This document shows positions 1-11,017 of a DNA stretch of 64,000 nt, piece by piece. Both the position numbers and the translations under genes were made by a program. Numbering within the stretch: position 1 is the first letter of the stretch; each line of letters opens with the position of its first letter. Origin of the DNA: Rhytidiadelphus loreus (taxonomy: Eukaryota > Streptophyta > Bryopsida > Hypnales > Hylocomiaceae); assembly GCA_947034895.1 (NCBI GenBank), contig OX344762.1, forward strand, positions 33,584,760-33,648,759, read 5' to 3'. The notes under the pieces were generated by a model. That model was not told the DNA's origin. It did no database searches and was given only the letters and a program-made list of their open reading frames with translations.

Positions 1-388
1 GCCTTTTAAACCTTTTCATTCTTAAATAAGAATATCTACTTTGCCAGTTATTTTTTAATATTAAAAATATTATATTTCATAAAATTCTAAGAGAGAATTA
101 TATTCCATATTGTATGCCTACCTTAAATTCTATAGCTCATGCAAAAGAAGAACTTTTGATTTATGAATAACAACAATCCTTCATCAACATCCTTAACAAT
201 ACAAGATGTTCAAACACAACTAGCAATTGGATTAGATGTGAAATTGATAACATTAATTTGAGTTGTTGTAGTTATTTCTACTTGTGCCAAAATGATAAGT
301 AGTTTACACCAATTAATATGCGTTGCTATACTAATATCCCTTCCTAAAATTTTTGAGCCAAGTATTCAAATTATAAATTGTATCAAAT
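1..388. other. AT-rich DNA, no gene seen
   Basis: No reading frame with coding character and no repeat boundary was recognised before the first MITE. Confidence 0.4.
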
Positions 389-625
389 CACTAGAAGAAG
401 CCCGTTTTGTTTTTTAATTTGTTGATGTCAAAGTTGATGGATTTTGCTAGACATTGTTTGTAACAACTTGTGTTTTTATGTCAACAATGACATCTAATGT
501 AACATCTTGACGTTACATTAGATGTCATTGTTGACATAAAAACACAAGTTGTTACAAACGATGTCTAGCAAAATCCATCAATTTGACGTCTAAAACATTC
601 AAATAAACACAGTCTTCTTCTAGTG
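389..625. mobile_element. CACTA-type palindromic MITE (copy 1 of long family)
   Basis: This is a 237 bp near-perfect palindrome. It begins CACTAGAAGAAG and ends with the exact reverse complement CTTCTTCTAGTG. It is flanked by the 3-base direct repeat AAT (386-388 and 626-628), as expected for the CACTA/EnSpm superfamily. The two halves can pair along almost their whole length around a centre near 507-512. It has no coding capacity. A sister copy lies at 22359-22594 and a relative at 36804-37041. Confidence 0.9.
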
Positions 626-1224
626 AATACTTCAATTGACTGGAAGCCCTATCATAATTTGTATAGCATACACCAATTGGAGTACCATTGAAGGACACCC
701 AACCTATTTAGTTCAAGAATGTAATGTTGAAGACATTGACTTGGTGTCAAAGGCATAACTTTTTTGAGTGGTGTTGTGAAGTCCCATTGGTATTTATTCC
801 TTTCTAAAATCTAAGACCTTGTATTTAGGATATAGATTGTATCATATATGTTTGTTGAATTGAAAGTCTTGCCATAAATTGTACAATATAAAACATTAAG
901 AAAAATGTTGACAAAAAAGAGACAACCCATATAATTCAAGAATGAAGTGTTGTTGGCATTGAATTGGTGTTAATGTCAAAAGCATAACCATTTTGAGTAT
1001 TGTCAAAGTCCTATTGCTAAAGTAATCTTTTCCAAAAATTGAGGACTTGGTGGTTAGCTTGTGAATTGTACTACATGTGTCAACACAATTCATGCCATAA
1101 ATTGCACAATATATTCCATTTGAAGTACCACTAAAGATTGACACCCAACCTACATAGAACAAATACCATATTGTCTTTGAATTAGAAAAGGATTTTTGAG
1201 TTTCCTAGAGTAGAAATTGCCTTT
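626..1224. other. Non-coding stretch with a degenerate internal duplication
   Basis: Two similar blocks, around 690-860 and 920-1100, share phrases such as the one near 'acccaacct...ttcaagaatg' and 'aaagcataac'. This suggests an old imperfect tandem duplication of about 230 bp. The small minus-strand frame here shows no coding signature. Confidence 0.3.
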
Positions 1225-1448
1225 CACTATAAGAAACCCGTGTTTTAGGTGACATTTTGTAATTTTTTCAGACGGATTTTAGGTGACGTCAGAAAAAACA
1301 ACTTGTGTTTTTTTGTCAAAAATCACGTCAAATATGACATCCACATGTTATATTTGACGTGATTTTTGACAAAAAAAAACACAAGTTGTTTTTTCTGACG
1401 TCACCTAAAATCCGTTTGAAAAAATTACAAAACGTGTAGCTGGCAGTG
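1225..1448. mobile_element. Palindromic MITE-like inverted repeat
   Basis: A long inverted repeat with a CACTATAAGAAA-like left end and a right end finishing in CAGTG. The inner arms (about 1240-1335 and 1350-1432) are almost perfectly complementary, and include TTTTAGGTGACGTCAG-type stretches. No convincing 3-base target duplication was found, and the outer ends match less well than the core. It is probably a CACTA-like MITE with a decayed right end. Confidence 0.65.
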
Positions 1449-2655
1449 TATGGAATTGATAGTTGCGTTCATAGATGTGTGATGTGTGAGCGGGAGTGAA
1501 TTCTATTGTACTATTGGTTGTTTTCTATCATGCTAGTTCGATAGTTGTTATAGAGTGAGGCTAGGAATACATTGAGGATCAATTGTAAAATTTCATGATG
1601 AAATATAATGTAGAGATCATTTGTAAATTTGGAGTTGTGTGTGCTGTGCTCAATGAATCTGAATTTGTATATGATGAATTTTGAATGTTGAAATCTATGG
1701 TGTGTTAATTTCTGAATGTGTTATGCAAAAGTATTTTTCTTGTGGTATTACACTATTGTGAGTGTGTGCCAGGAGTTGTGATGAATCAATTGCATTTGTG
1801 ATGAATTGTATGAATGTTTAATCGATGGATTTAGTCCAATGCAGGAATATTTATAGTTGTGATTGATTGTTAATGTGAGAATGGAAGTAATAATCAATTG
1901 TAATTGTTAATTGTGTGGAATGGAGAATGCCTAGAATGAATGGAATTTGTAAACATTGTTGCTTTATCTATTGTGAGTATTGGATTATGAGAGTATCTAT
2001 AGTGAGCATTAGAAATGACCGTGTGTTTAGATCTATAGATTTTATGTTATAATTGACTTAATGTTAGGTGAGAAATTATAGCGAGTGAATCAATGGATGC
2101 TATGTTTGAGAGAAGGCTCTATAGTTGGAAAAATTGGAGAGTGCTATTATAATAATGTCTGAAGTTGTCGTGATGATAATTGGGGAAAACGATTGTGCTG
2201 ACTGAAATAAATCAATAGTTTTGAATGAGAGATCAATAGCGCTAGAGTGAATACCTATAAGGCGGTATCAATTGTTACTTAAAGTTGCTATAGCGTATCT
2301 TAAGATTTGAGCATCAAAGGAGAATGTGAGCAATTGCTGACGCAATCAAGACATGGAGAGAATACAATTGAAGATACTATTTGATGGTGACCGGAAAGAA
2401 AAGCTAAAGTTATGGATTTAGAAAAGAATTGAATAAGTTTCCTATTTCTGGATTAATTACAATAAATTTGGTCTTATCTATTGTATTTGCCTAAGTAGGA
2501 ATTCCTTCAAATCCGCAATTGTACATAAACTTGGGTGTCGATTAATTTGTTACCCATTCAAAATTACCTATAGAGCATCCATACCTCCCTGCAAACGAAT
2601 TCAAAACTATAGGAATTTGTCAATAGTTCATCTATAAAAAATTTCCATCTACATA
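1449..2655. other. AT-rich spacer, no gene seen
   Basis: The stretch is repetitive in tone (many TGTGAATTG and TGAATG words) but has no reading frame or boundary I can support. It could be the 5' non-coding part of the decayed frame that follows. Confidence 0.3.
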
Positions 2656-3625
2656 ATGGCGCCACTACCAAAGAGGCAATGGACTAAACGCCAATGGATA
2701 ATTCTATTAGATGATCCACTAGGGATAAGGAAGGGAAATAGATGTTGTAGATGGTTGCCAGATGAGTTATAATAAGTGACCATTTAGTCATAAAAATTTG
2801 GTAAAAGAACAATAGGAAAAGGTTGCCCAGGCTGAGCGAGCAAGAGTGAGAGCATTGAGGAATTTAAATCAAGATGGAACAAGTGATAAGGCAAAGAGTG
2901 AAGAAAGTGGATTAGCTATAACACCATTAATTACAGAAGGGGATAGTTCCTATGATTTGTCTATTGTTACATCAAGAAGTTTAGATCAATTATACCCTTC
3001 TCTCAAAACTACAAAACTGACCCATTTGGACTCAGTTTCTGATAGTCAATCAAGATCATTAAGATCTATAGTTGAACCTAATTCACAACAAAGAGCATCT
3101 TTTGCTGGATCCTATCAAGGATTTGGACAATCTCATACATTTTGTGAGGATATTTGTTTATCAAGATTTTCTACTCTGGAAAGAACTATAAGTGGAAAAC
3201 TTTTAAGTGAGGAAAGTGAATGAATTGAAATTTAGTGGAAGTGAAAGTAGTGAGGAAAGCGAAGCGTAGAGTTACTATAGTAGGGAAGGGAAGGCAATGT
3301 TGCCATAGAAAGTGGTAGTGTTGTCACTAGGGCTATTATTTGGGGTTGTATAAATCAATTGTATCATAAATCTGTTGATAATGAAATTAGAAGTTCTTGG
3401 GAGGGAAGAAGTAAAATTTCTTTGACATCTATTGGTTTTCAAGATAATTTAGAAAGTGATTTGGAGAACCTTAATAGACACAGCTATAATTTTTCTGACA
3501 GTTCATTAGACAATTATTTGGCCCCAATTGATAATACTTTACCTATAGTTAATAATTTGCAAATAGTGTCATATAGGCCCTTATCCATAAATAATAATAG
3601 AATTATTGGTTTTTTTTTATGTTAA
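2656..3625 (+). pseudogene. Decayed coding region, function unknown
   Basis: An ATG at 2656 opens a short basic reading frame that stops near 2771. Two coding-like segments follow (2846-3223 and 3359-3625) in different frames, separated by stops. They are rich in Ser, Leu, Asn and acidic residues, with repeated Ser-Asp and Ser-Leu phrases, and recognisable domains are absent. The succession of frames with biased composition suggests a broken transposon or host gene rather than chance frames. No homologue is recognised. Confidence 0.3.
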
Positions 3626-4402
3626 TAATAATTATTTACAAATTTTTGTAGAAAAAAGATACACTGTAAAGCTAAAAATAACTTTCACACTCCTATATTA
3701 TATAAGAAAAAAAAATTTGAAAAATGAAAAAAAATTCTATAAAATAGCTTTCTATTAAAAGTTTATTTTGGCTAAATATTGATACAATAGTCATTTTCAT
3801 GTGATCTTTATAAATATTTTAGTTGAAAAACATACTATTTTAGTTCATTTTTCAATCATTTCTAGACAATATATCACATGTTATTTAGAATTGAAATTTT
3901 TGGCAATAGAAACCTGTAGACATTATCAAACAAAGCTCAAAATTGTAGGTTGAAATTATAGTTTATTAGAAAGTAATTAGAAAAAATAGAAATGGATTTT
4001 TAGGATTTGGTTGCTCCTCATCCATAAACTTCCTTTGTAGCGCACCCCTTGGGATTGTGGTAAGGCTTTGAAGGTTGATTTTTGTTATTCATTCACTAAA
4101 AATTAACCTCCCATTTTTTTAATTGTCTATGCAGGCACCAAAAGTTGAAACAAAGTTGTTGGAGGCTATTTGCAATCCAATAGAGCAATGTTTACATTAT
4201 TGTAAGGAATATAGGCCCTATTGAATTGTATAAATGATTCATTGTGATATATATATTTTATATTGTTGACTAATAAATGTCAATGAGGAGAGTTGCGTTC
4301 CTTATCACATTCTCCCTCTTGTATATCTTTAAATTCATCTATATTCATTTTTAACTACATGAAGTCATTATTCAATTGTTAAATCATCTTGATGTATAAT
4401 TG
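3626..4402. other. AT-rich non-coding stretch
   Basis: Very AT-rich with several homopolymer runs. No gene, RNA or repeat boundary was recognised. Confidence 0.35.
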
Positions 4403-4514
4403 CACTAGTAGGAAATTTGTTGTTTTCAAAATGACAAATTTTTGTCAAAATCTGTCAAAATCTGTCAAAATCAACGCGACCAAAACAACAGATATTTCAT
4501 ATTTTCTACTAGTG
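4403..4514. mobile_element. Short CACTA-type MITE
   Basis: A 112 bp element starting CACTAGTAG and ending CTACTAGTG, flanked by the direct repeat TTG (4400-4402 and 4515-4517). The interior holds three tandem copies of a ~10-base TCAAAATCTG-like unit and is not fully palindromic. Terminal inverted repeats plus a 3-base duplication fit a non-autonomous CACTA element. Confidence 0.75.
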
Positions 4515-4815
4515 TTGCAGTGTGTCATGTTCATTTAAAATGCATGAAAAAAGTAATTGTAGTTTGTAATTAAAGCTATTTTGGACCTCAATCACCCCAA
4601 TCATAAACTACACACAAATTTAAAAAATATAACTCTCAATTATCCAAAATATCACTTGCTTGAGTTACATTTTCCAATATATATTGACCAAAGTATAACT
4701 AGTCATAGTCATACTATGCTCATAGTTGTGTGTGTCAAAATGTAACCTTGCACATTTCAAAATATGACTATAGTTAGTCATAAAATTATTAATGACATCC
4801 ACATGAACTACTATG

Positions 4816-5095
4816 TCAACCAAAAATATGACTTATAAGTGTTATATTTATATTCCACATCATTCAAAAATATAATTCATAAGTGTCATTTTCCACATAG
4901 TAGAAAATATGACTCACAAGAGTCATATTTTACAATCCACATCAACAAAAAAATATGACTCATTGCAATCATATTCCACATTAGCCAAAATATGACTTAT
5001 TGTAGTCATATTCCACGTCAACCAAAACATGACTCACCATAATCATATTCCATGTCACCAAAAATATAACTACATGGAGTCATATGCCACGTAGG
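4816..5095. repeat. Degenerate ~40-50 bp tandem array with TATGACT/AGTCATA pairs
   Basis: About seven degenerate units follow the pattern 'CCAAAAATATGACT ... AGTCATATTCCACATCA'. Each unit contains TATGACT close to its own reverse complement AGTCATA, so each could form a small hairpin. Related AGTCATA words continue on both sides (4690-4815 and 5150-5335), ending near GTTGTAGTG at 5348-5356. The array could be the inside of a larger CACTA-like element whose left end I did not find. Confidence 0.6.
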
Positions 5096-5355
5096 ATTTT
5101 TTTTCTTTACTCCGGTAGATCAAGAAAAAGTTAAGCCCCCAGAGATAGTCAACGTATATGCGGCGTTGGCAAAATATGACTAATTATACCCTCCAAATCC
5201 ATATAACTACCAATATGACTCATGTCCAAAGCGACTTGTTAATAATGATTGGATCCAAATCATCTATAGTGATTTCTGAGTCAGTCATATTTTTTATTTT
5301 AGTGACTTACTACAGTCATATTTTGTAGTCATAAAACATTGCTTTTGTTGTAGTG

Positions 5356-6220
5356 CATTGATCTCCATGATGTTTTAACTTTTGTGTCAGTAGGAAAAAA
5401 ATACATTTAAGTAATAGCTTTGCCTTGTTGTCAAATTTAAACCAACTCAAAAGTTCAAGTTTAAATGCTAAAAATAATTCAAGTCCAATATGAAGAAGTA
5501 AAAAATTTGCCTCCACCACTTTTCATAAGTCTCTTCCAAAGTTTTTGCCATCCAACGATTCTCCTTCAATCTCTTCTTGCAACCACTTCACATTTGGATG
5601 CAAAATTCTAAAATTTCTTTTGTCTTCATGCAAAGTTTGCCCAATTCTAGGTATATGGAAGTCCACACTTAATTAGGACAGACTTCCATGTAGAGTCAAA
5701 AGTAGAAAACAAATTTCAAGTTTTCCAGAATCATGATTATTGTGTCCGAATTCCATGATGTTTACACTTCCGTGTGAGTAGGCAAAAACTACATTTTAGG
5801 AATAATTTTGTCTGACTTATTAAACCAAAAGTTCAAATCTAATGTTAAAATTAGTTTTCTAGAAATCAAAAACTTGTTCTCCACTTTTCATGTACTTCTC
5901 CCTATAATCATGCCAACAAACTATAATATTCTGACTTCCTACTTGCAAATATTGCACACCTCCTTACAGAGTTCCATAAAACTTTGTCACTTCTTTCTTT
6001 CTTCAAAGTTTGACCGTTTCCGGCACATCCCTTCATTTTGTATAGTGGGAAGCCTCCCCCAAAGGCCTCCCGCTGCGCTAAGCACTCGGGCAGCCCTACT
6101 TGGTAATAGTGCCTAACAGTTCCGGATGCTTTAGGCTCTATAATGGGGTTCCTTTTTCTATAGGAGAGGGCTCCAGAGTGCTTAACAGTTCAAGGACGTC
6201 TGATCGTCGTCGTCTGTTCG
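5356..6220. other. Spacer downstream of the F-box gene
   Basis: AT-rich up to about 6000, then mixed composition. A weak pair of inverted words (TAAGCACTC near 6077 and GAGTGCTTA near 6175) brackets about 100 bp just beyond the F-box stop codon. No gene was recognised. Confidence 0.3.
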
Positions 6221-8158
6221 TCACAAGGCAAATCGGAATGGCCTGGCGGCGCGCGGCACATGGTGCGGGCACCGCACCCACTGCCACCGCGCGTCACCGT
6301 CCCGCGCAAGGTCCACCAACAGGAGCTGCGGCAGGCGCGTGTGCTTCAGGAAGATGCTCTTGCCGACCGTCACCGTCCACATCTTAAGCACGGCGTTGTG
6401 CGTCTCACCCGACGCCGTCCAATGATGTAACGACGAGTATCCATGGCTCGCATCCTGCGAGTATGAATCCTCGACGCCGTGCCCGCCTGAAACCGATTCC
6501 GAAGCCTCCGTCGTCGTCGTCGCATTCGCATTGTTGAGATTATTGTGGCCAGATTCGTCGCCGCCGCCGTGGACGAAATCGAAGAACTGTCGACTCACCA
6601 CTGGAGGTGCCTTCGCGACCTCCGCCCACGCCATCGCTGGAGTCAGACCCCACACCACCAGGTCGCGACTGCTCGGGTCGTCGCTCTCCACCTCGATGGT
6701 GAACAAGAAAATGGCGTCGTCGCACACCAACAGCTTCTTGTGCGCCTGCAATTACATACACAGGGGTGACATTCTCTCACTTACCTTACAGAATGAAAAG
6801 ACTAGTTCACGTCCAATGCATGTCTCGTGTTGTAGGGTTGAGGGTTTTGGAAAATGGCAATCAATTCGTGGAGAAATTTTCAAGATATGGTGAAATGTTT
6901 TTCAATTCATGGTGTATATTTTAGAAACCTTTCTTGGTGTAATGAAATTGTGAAATTACATAACATTCTTGAATGGGAAGCTGGGTCCCTTCCTTCAAGA
7001 GTATCACTTAATATAGTCGTATTACAGAGGCCAGCTATGCTCTACAGGGAAAGGAGCTATTTGAAAAGCAGAGGGTCCCCTGCCTTGTAGTTCAAGAATG
7101 CTATGTGTGTGGGAAGTGAATCCAATTTGTTTCGATTGAAAATGTCAACCAATTCGTTCAGAAGTTGAGCTACAATGTCAAGACATGGTGAAACATTTTC
7201 CATCATTCTGCGCATATTTCAGAAATCGTTCTTGGGTGACAGATATTGCTAAACCATGTGAGAACAGAACCTTACCTGCTCTAGAGTCCGTCGCGGCGCC
7301 GGGAGCGGTCCCGTGGGCACCCTTATCCAGCTCTCATTGCCCACATCAAACGCAAATAAACTATAATCCGGTGCCAAAAACACAAACCGTGCTCTACAGA
7401 ACACCGATCCGCAATCCGCCGCAAGCAGTGCCGTCGGTGGCAGCACCATCTTCCACCTCGCTCCATTCCGCGTGGTATCGTAAAGCTCCGCACAAGTCAG
7501 CTTATACGCCCCATCATCACTATCCAAGAAGTTCGTCGCCAAGATTTTCACAGCGCGCGTCACAGGATCCGCAGCCATCCCCTGCATGCGGCAGCCAAAT
7601 TTTTATTGGTCGAATGTCGTCGGAATCTTACCTGGTTTAGCACTGGCTCTTAATTTCAACACTAAAGATGTTTGAAAATGGATGAAATTGCCAAATCCTT
7701 AAAATATATACTACGGAGTACATTATAAAAACAAAAAAACTGGTTGCCTGGATGACTCCCCAGCTCCGCAAGGGTGGGAGCTCCTGCCACTGTTTCAACA
7801 CGGGATCACACACCGCCACTCTTCCATAAGTCCCAAATTTCCTGTAACACCGATCACTCATACACACGAAGTTCCCATCGGCCGCGACTGCGAATGGAAA
7901 CCTGTTGTTGCTGTCGACTGGGAGGCCAATGGAATGCCATTGCTCCCGTGCGAGATTATACGCTGAAAGCTTTCCCAAGTGCAATCCATCGGTGATCATG
8001 AGCAACCAATCTTCTGAGATGGGAGCGCGGGTTGTGAGGCGGGAAGTGATACAGTCGCGCCATCGCTTGCAGACGGTGGTGAAGCGGAGCAAGCTGAGTG
8101 TGGGAAGACGATCGAAGATGAGCTCCATCACTTCGTTCGGCAAGCCCAGCTCCGCCAT
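6221..8158 (-). CDS. F-box protein with kelch-like C-terminal region, three exons
   Basis: Probable substrate-recruiting subunit of an SCF ubiquitin ligase. Exons read on the minus strand are 8158-7748, 7581-7276 and 6745-6221, all in phase, giving 413 residues, the usual length for plant F-box/kelch proteins. The start at 8158 places a canonical F-box at residues ~5-45 (LPNEVMELIFDRLPTLSLLR then CKRWR). Beta-propeller-like blades follow, with YNLAREQWHSIGLP and VCDPVLKQWQELPPL phrases. A Gly/Asn/Thr-rich low-complexity insert lies near residue 300. Intron 1 (7582-7747) appears to use a GC donor (CAG|GCAACC) with an AG acceptor. Intron 2 (6746-7275) has GT-AG ends and contains a ~110 bp internal duplication. 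An upstream in-frame ATG at 8278 would add 40 very basic residues and is less likely. The coding exons are GC-rich compared with their surroundings. The overall style resembles the LCR/FBX6 group, but that assignment is not proven. Confidence 0.85.
6848..7255. repeat. Imperfect duplication inside F-box intron 2
   Basis: Two blocks, about 6848-6960 and 7137-7255, share the order of words 'caattcgt', 'atggtgaaa', 'tatttcagaaa' and 'tcttgg'. They look like an old ~110 bp duplication separated by about 180 bp. Short spurious frames in this intron arise from it. Confidence 0.45.
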
Positions 8159-8615
8159 GACAACTCTACTTCGGTTTTCCTTTCGACGTGGCCTGCGATG
8201 ACGAATCCCACCACCACGGCGGTGAGTCTCCCGTCCTCCTTTCTTCACTCGTCGTCGCTTTCGTTGCGTGAACATCATTTCGCCGCCACATTCACGGATT
8301 GCCAGGCTAGTTTACATTCCGGCTAGAGCTGGGATCAATTGTTGACGCTGTAGCTCCGGCCAGTGCAATGCTTTGGTATGGAGCAACTGCAGGAGCTCAT
8401 TAGAACGTCAAATTCGCCAAAATGTTCGCAAAATTTTCCAGGTGCTTGCCTGGAACCTCAGATCTATACTGGGTTTTAATTAGTTTTTTGAGTTCTGAGC
8501 ATTTTGACTGTCGTAATACTTTTAGTGAACCTTCCATCTGAAACCTTCCGATAGAGCGAGTGTTGGGTAGTCATCGTCTGCATTTGCAACAGCCTTGGCG
8601 GTGGTTGTGCATCTT

Positions 8616-8939
8616 CTAGTATGCTGAAACCAGATTCTTCACGGATTTTTTACTTGCTCGATCAGGTTTGTCTGTGTCTGCTTTCAATACTGTCCTCACG
8701 TACAGCCTCCCGCGCTTTGGCTGAAAGTCTTTCCTAATGAGACTTGCTCTTCGATCCGCCATTTCGAAATCCGTACAAAATGCTTTCTCAGGCTTGCTGC
8801 TACGAATTCTTGGTTTGCGTATCAAAATCTGGCGAACAGGTTGCTGCGTTTGTGAAGACAATTGCAATGCCGTGGTCGGGGATCGAGTGAAGAGACGCAT
8901 GCCGGAGATCAGAGTGGGTCGATCACAGGACTCTTCCAC
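8616..8939 (-). other. Small hypothetical reading frame upstream of the F-box gene
   Basis: A 107-residue basic frame lies about 460 bp upstream of, and on the same strand as, the F-box gene. It has no recognised domain and an equally long frame runs on the other strand, so it may only be GC-richer promoter or leader sequence of the F-box gene. Confidence 0.15.
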
Positions 8940-8959
8940 TCTCCACCTAAATGAATGAA

Positions 8960-10261
8960 GATTTACACAAAATAGGGAAATTAGGCTGCCTTAATAATTA
9001 GGTTGCCTAGCCCCAATAAATTCACTTACAAGCCATCAAAGTCAGCAGATATTTCTACAAATATTTCCATTATTTTGTAGTGCATTCTTCTACAATTACA
9101 TACTAACTATTTATACTATTTATATAGTGTTAAATGTCAATAAATTAGTGTAGGGCAACCTAATTTCATTATTTATGTAGCCACACTAAGTTCAAATTTC
9201 AAAATGGATTGGTAGACTAGGTAGGGAAAGGAATCTATTGAAAATACTTGAAAATAGCTGAATTTTTTTCAAATTGGTAGTCAATTTCTTGAATTAAGAT
9301 TTTGAGAGTCACCCCATTCTCAGTTTCTCACAAATACCAACTAATTAGACCATAGTGTTTCTAAGGGCCTCCTTACATGTATTGGTCATCGGTGAACTTT
9401 CACAACGGGTGCTACAGGGAAAAATAGCCATTGCACTTTTATGTGGACCTGGTGGGTGGAGATGGAGACAATAAAAAATTCCCACATATTAGATTCCCTA
9501 GTCTCCACCAATGAGGTTGTTTACCGGTATCGGTGAAACTTCAACTCTTCCTTTCCCGCTAGCGTACCCCGGCAAGACCATCGGTGGAGCCGCTTTTGTT
9601 TTCTTGCTTGAATTAGCGGAAAGTTTGCCCACCAGGTGAGCATGTAAGTTGGCTTTAATTGGAGAATCAAACTCAAGATACACCAAAGTTGTCCAAATGC
9701 TTCAACAACAATAGAATTATATTTTGAAGTCAAACTCTAGTTTCATCTTTTTTTTTTTTTTTTGGTAACCTCTTGTATGTAAGTAAGTGCATTTACATAT
9801 ATTCCATTAGTGTAGGATCGACCTTGCAATTGCAAATTCAAATGTAGATTCCCTTTCAAAGCCCACCTAAGATATTCATTTGAAGTCTTTCTTAATCCAT
9901 CATACAACTAAAAGAAGAAGAGTAAGCAAAACTAATTTGATTTAAATTTTGAGTTTCATGCTCAAATATTAATTTATTCATAAACCCATGAGTTTTGGAT
10001 TCAAATTTAATGATTTCCCTTCAAGTATGTAAAACTCATAATTCTATTTATACTAAGAAAAATTATCTAATTATCATCCATATCAATATACAAAACAAAG
10101 AAAAATGAAAAATGGATACAATTAACAATTTCATGATCTAATTTTTCCACATGACAAAATTCCAAAATTAAAGCACTTGAAGTAAAGTTCAATTTATTTA
10201 TTTTATTTTGTAATTTGTATCTATTATTAAATCCAAACAATAAACTATTTGGAAGCTCTTT
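8960..10261. other. AT-rich spacer
   Basis: No gene was recognised. It contains a T18 run near 9750 and long AT-rich stretches. Overlapping short minus-strand frames near 9500-9730 have no coding signature. Confidence 0.35.
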
Positions 10262-11017
10262 GAATCATTTTAAATTTTAAATTCAATTTCTCTAATTTGT
10301 CACACTTTTGGATTTTTTTTGTTTTTAGTATTGGGGAGTACCCAAATTATTTTAATGATGTAGAGCTAAAATTTTGGTGGTCTATTTCCATATGAAGGGC
10401 ATCAAAAAATACATTATTTTATGTCCTCCACGTTCGTGCAAATAGGCCAAAAAAAGGTCTCCATGACACATATACTTTTGAACATTGAAGATGGTTTCAA
10501 GTTCATTTTTTTGGTGAAATCTCATCACCATCAAGTCCTCACAAATGGCCAATTTTAAGTTTTATTTTATTTTGCTATTACTAATTTATCAAAAATCGAA
10601 ATATGCCTTTTCTAGGACATTTAGAATTGTAGGTGGAATAAGGGTATTTCAACTTTTTTATTTTTAATAGCTCAATGCCTCAATAATAGCAAAATAAATA
10701 AAAATTTAAAATTGATCATTTGTGAGGACTTGATGGTGATGAGATTTTACCAAAAAAATGAACTTGAAACCATCTTCAATGTTCAAAAGTATATGCGTCA
10801 TGGAGCCCTTTTTTTGGCCTATTTGCACAAATGTGGAGGACATACAATAATGTATTTTTTGATGCCCTTCATATGGAACATGCCCACTAGTTTGGAAATA
10901 GACCACCAAAATTTTAGCTCTACATCATTAAATATGGGTCCTTACCAATACTAAAACAAAAAAATCCAAATATGTGACAAATTAGAGAGATTGAATTTAA
11001 AATTTAAAATGATTTTA
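10262..11017. repeat. Fold-back element with ~320 bp arms
   Basis: The left arm (about 10262-10579) is the reverse complement of the right arm (about 10684-11017) with small indels, for instance GATGTAGAGCTAAAATTTTG against its complement. The loop is about 104 bp. A transcript would form a long double-stranded hairpin. I see no clear target duplication or superfamily terminus. It could be a fold-back transposon or two inverted copies of one repeat. Confidence 0.8.

Noticed and set aside
6531..6893. Plus-strand frames overlapping the F-box exon 3
   Set aside because: They are antisense shadows of the GC-rich coding exon; the minus-strand frame alone has domain content and splice sites.
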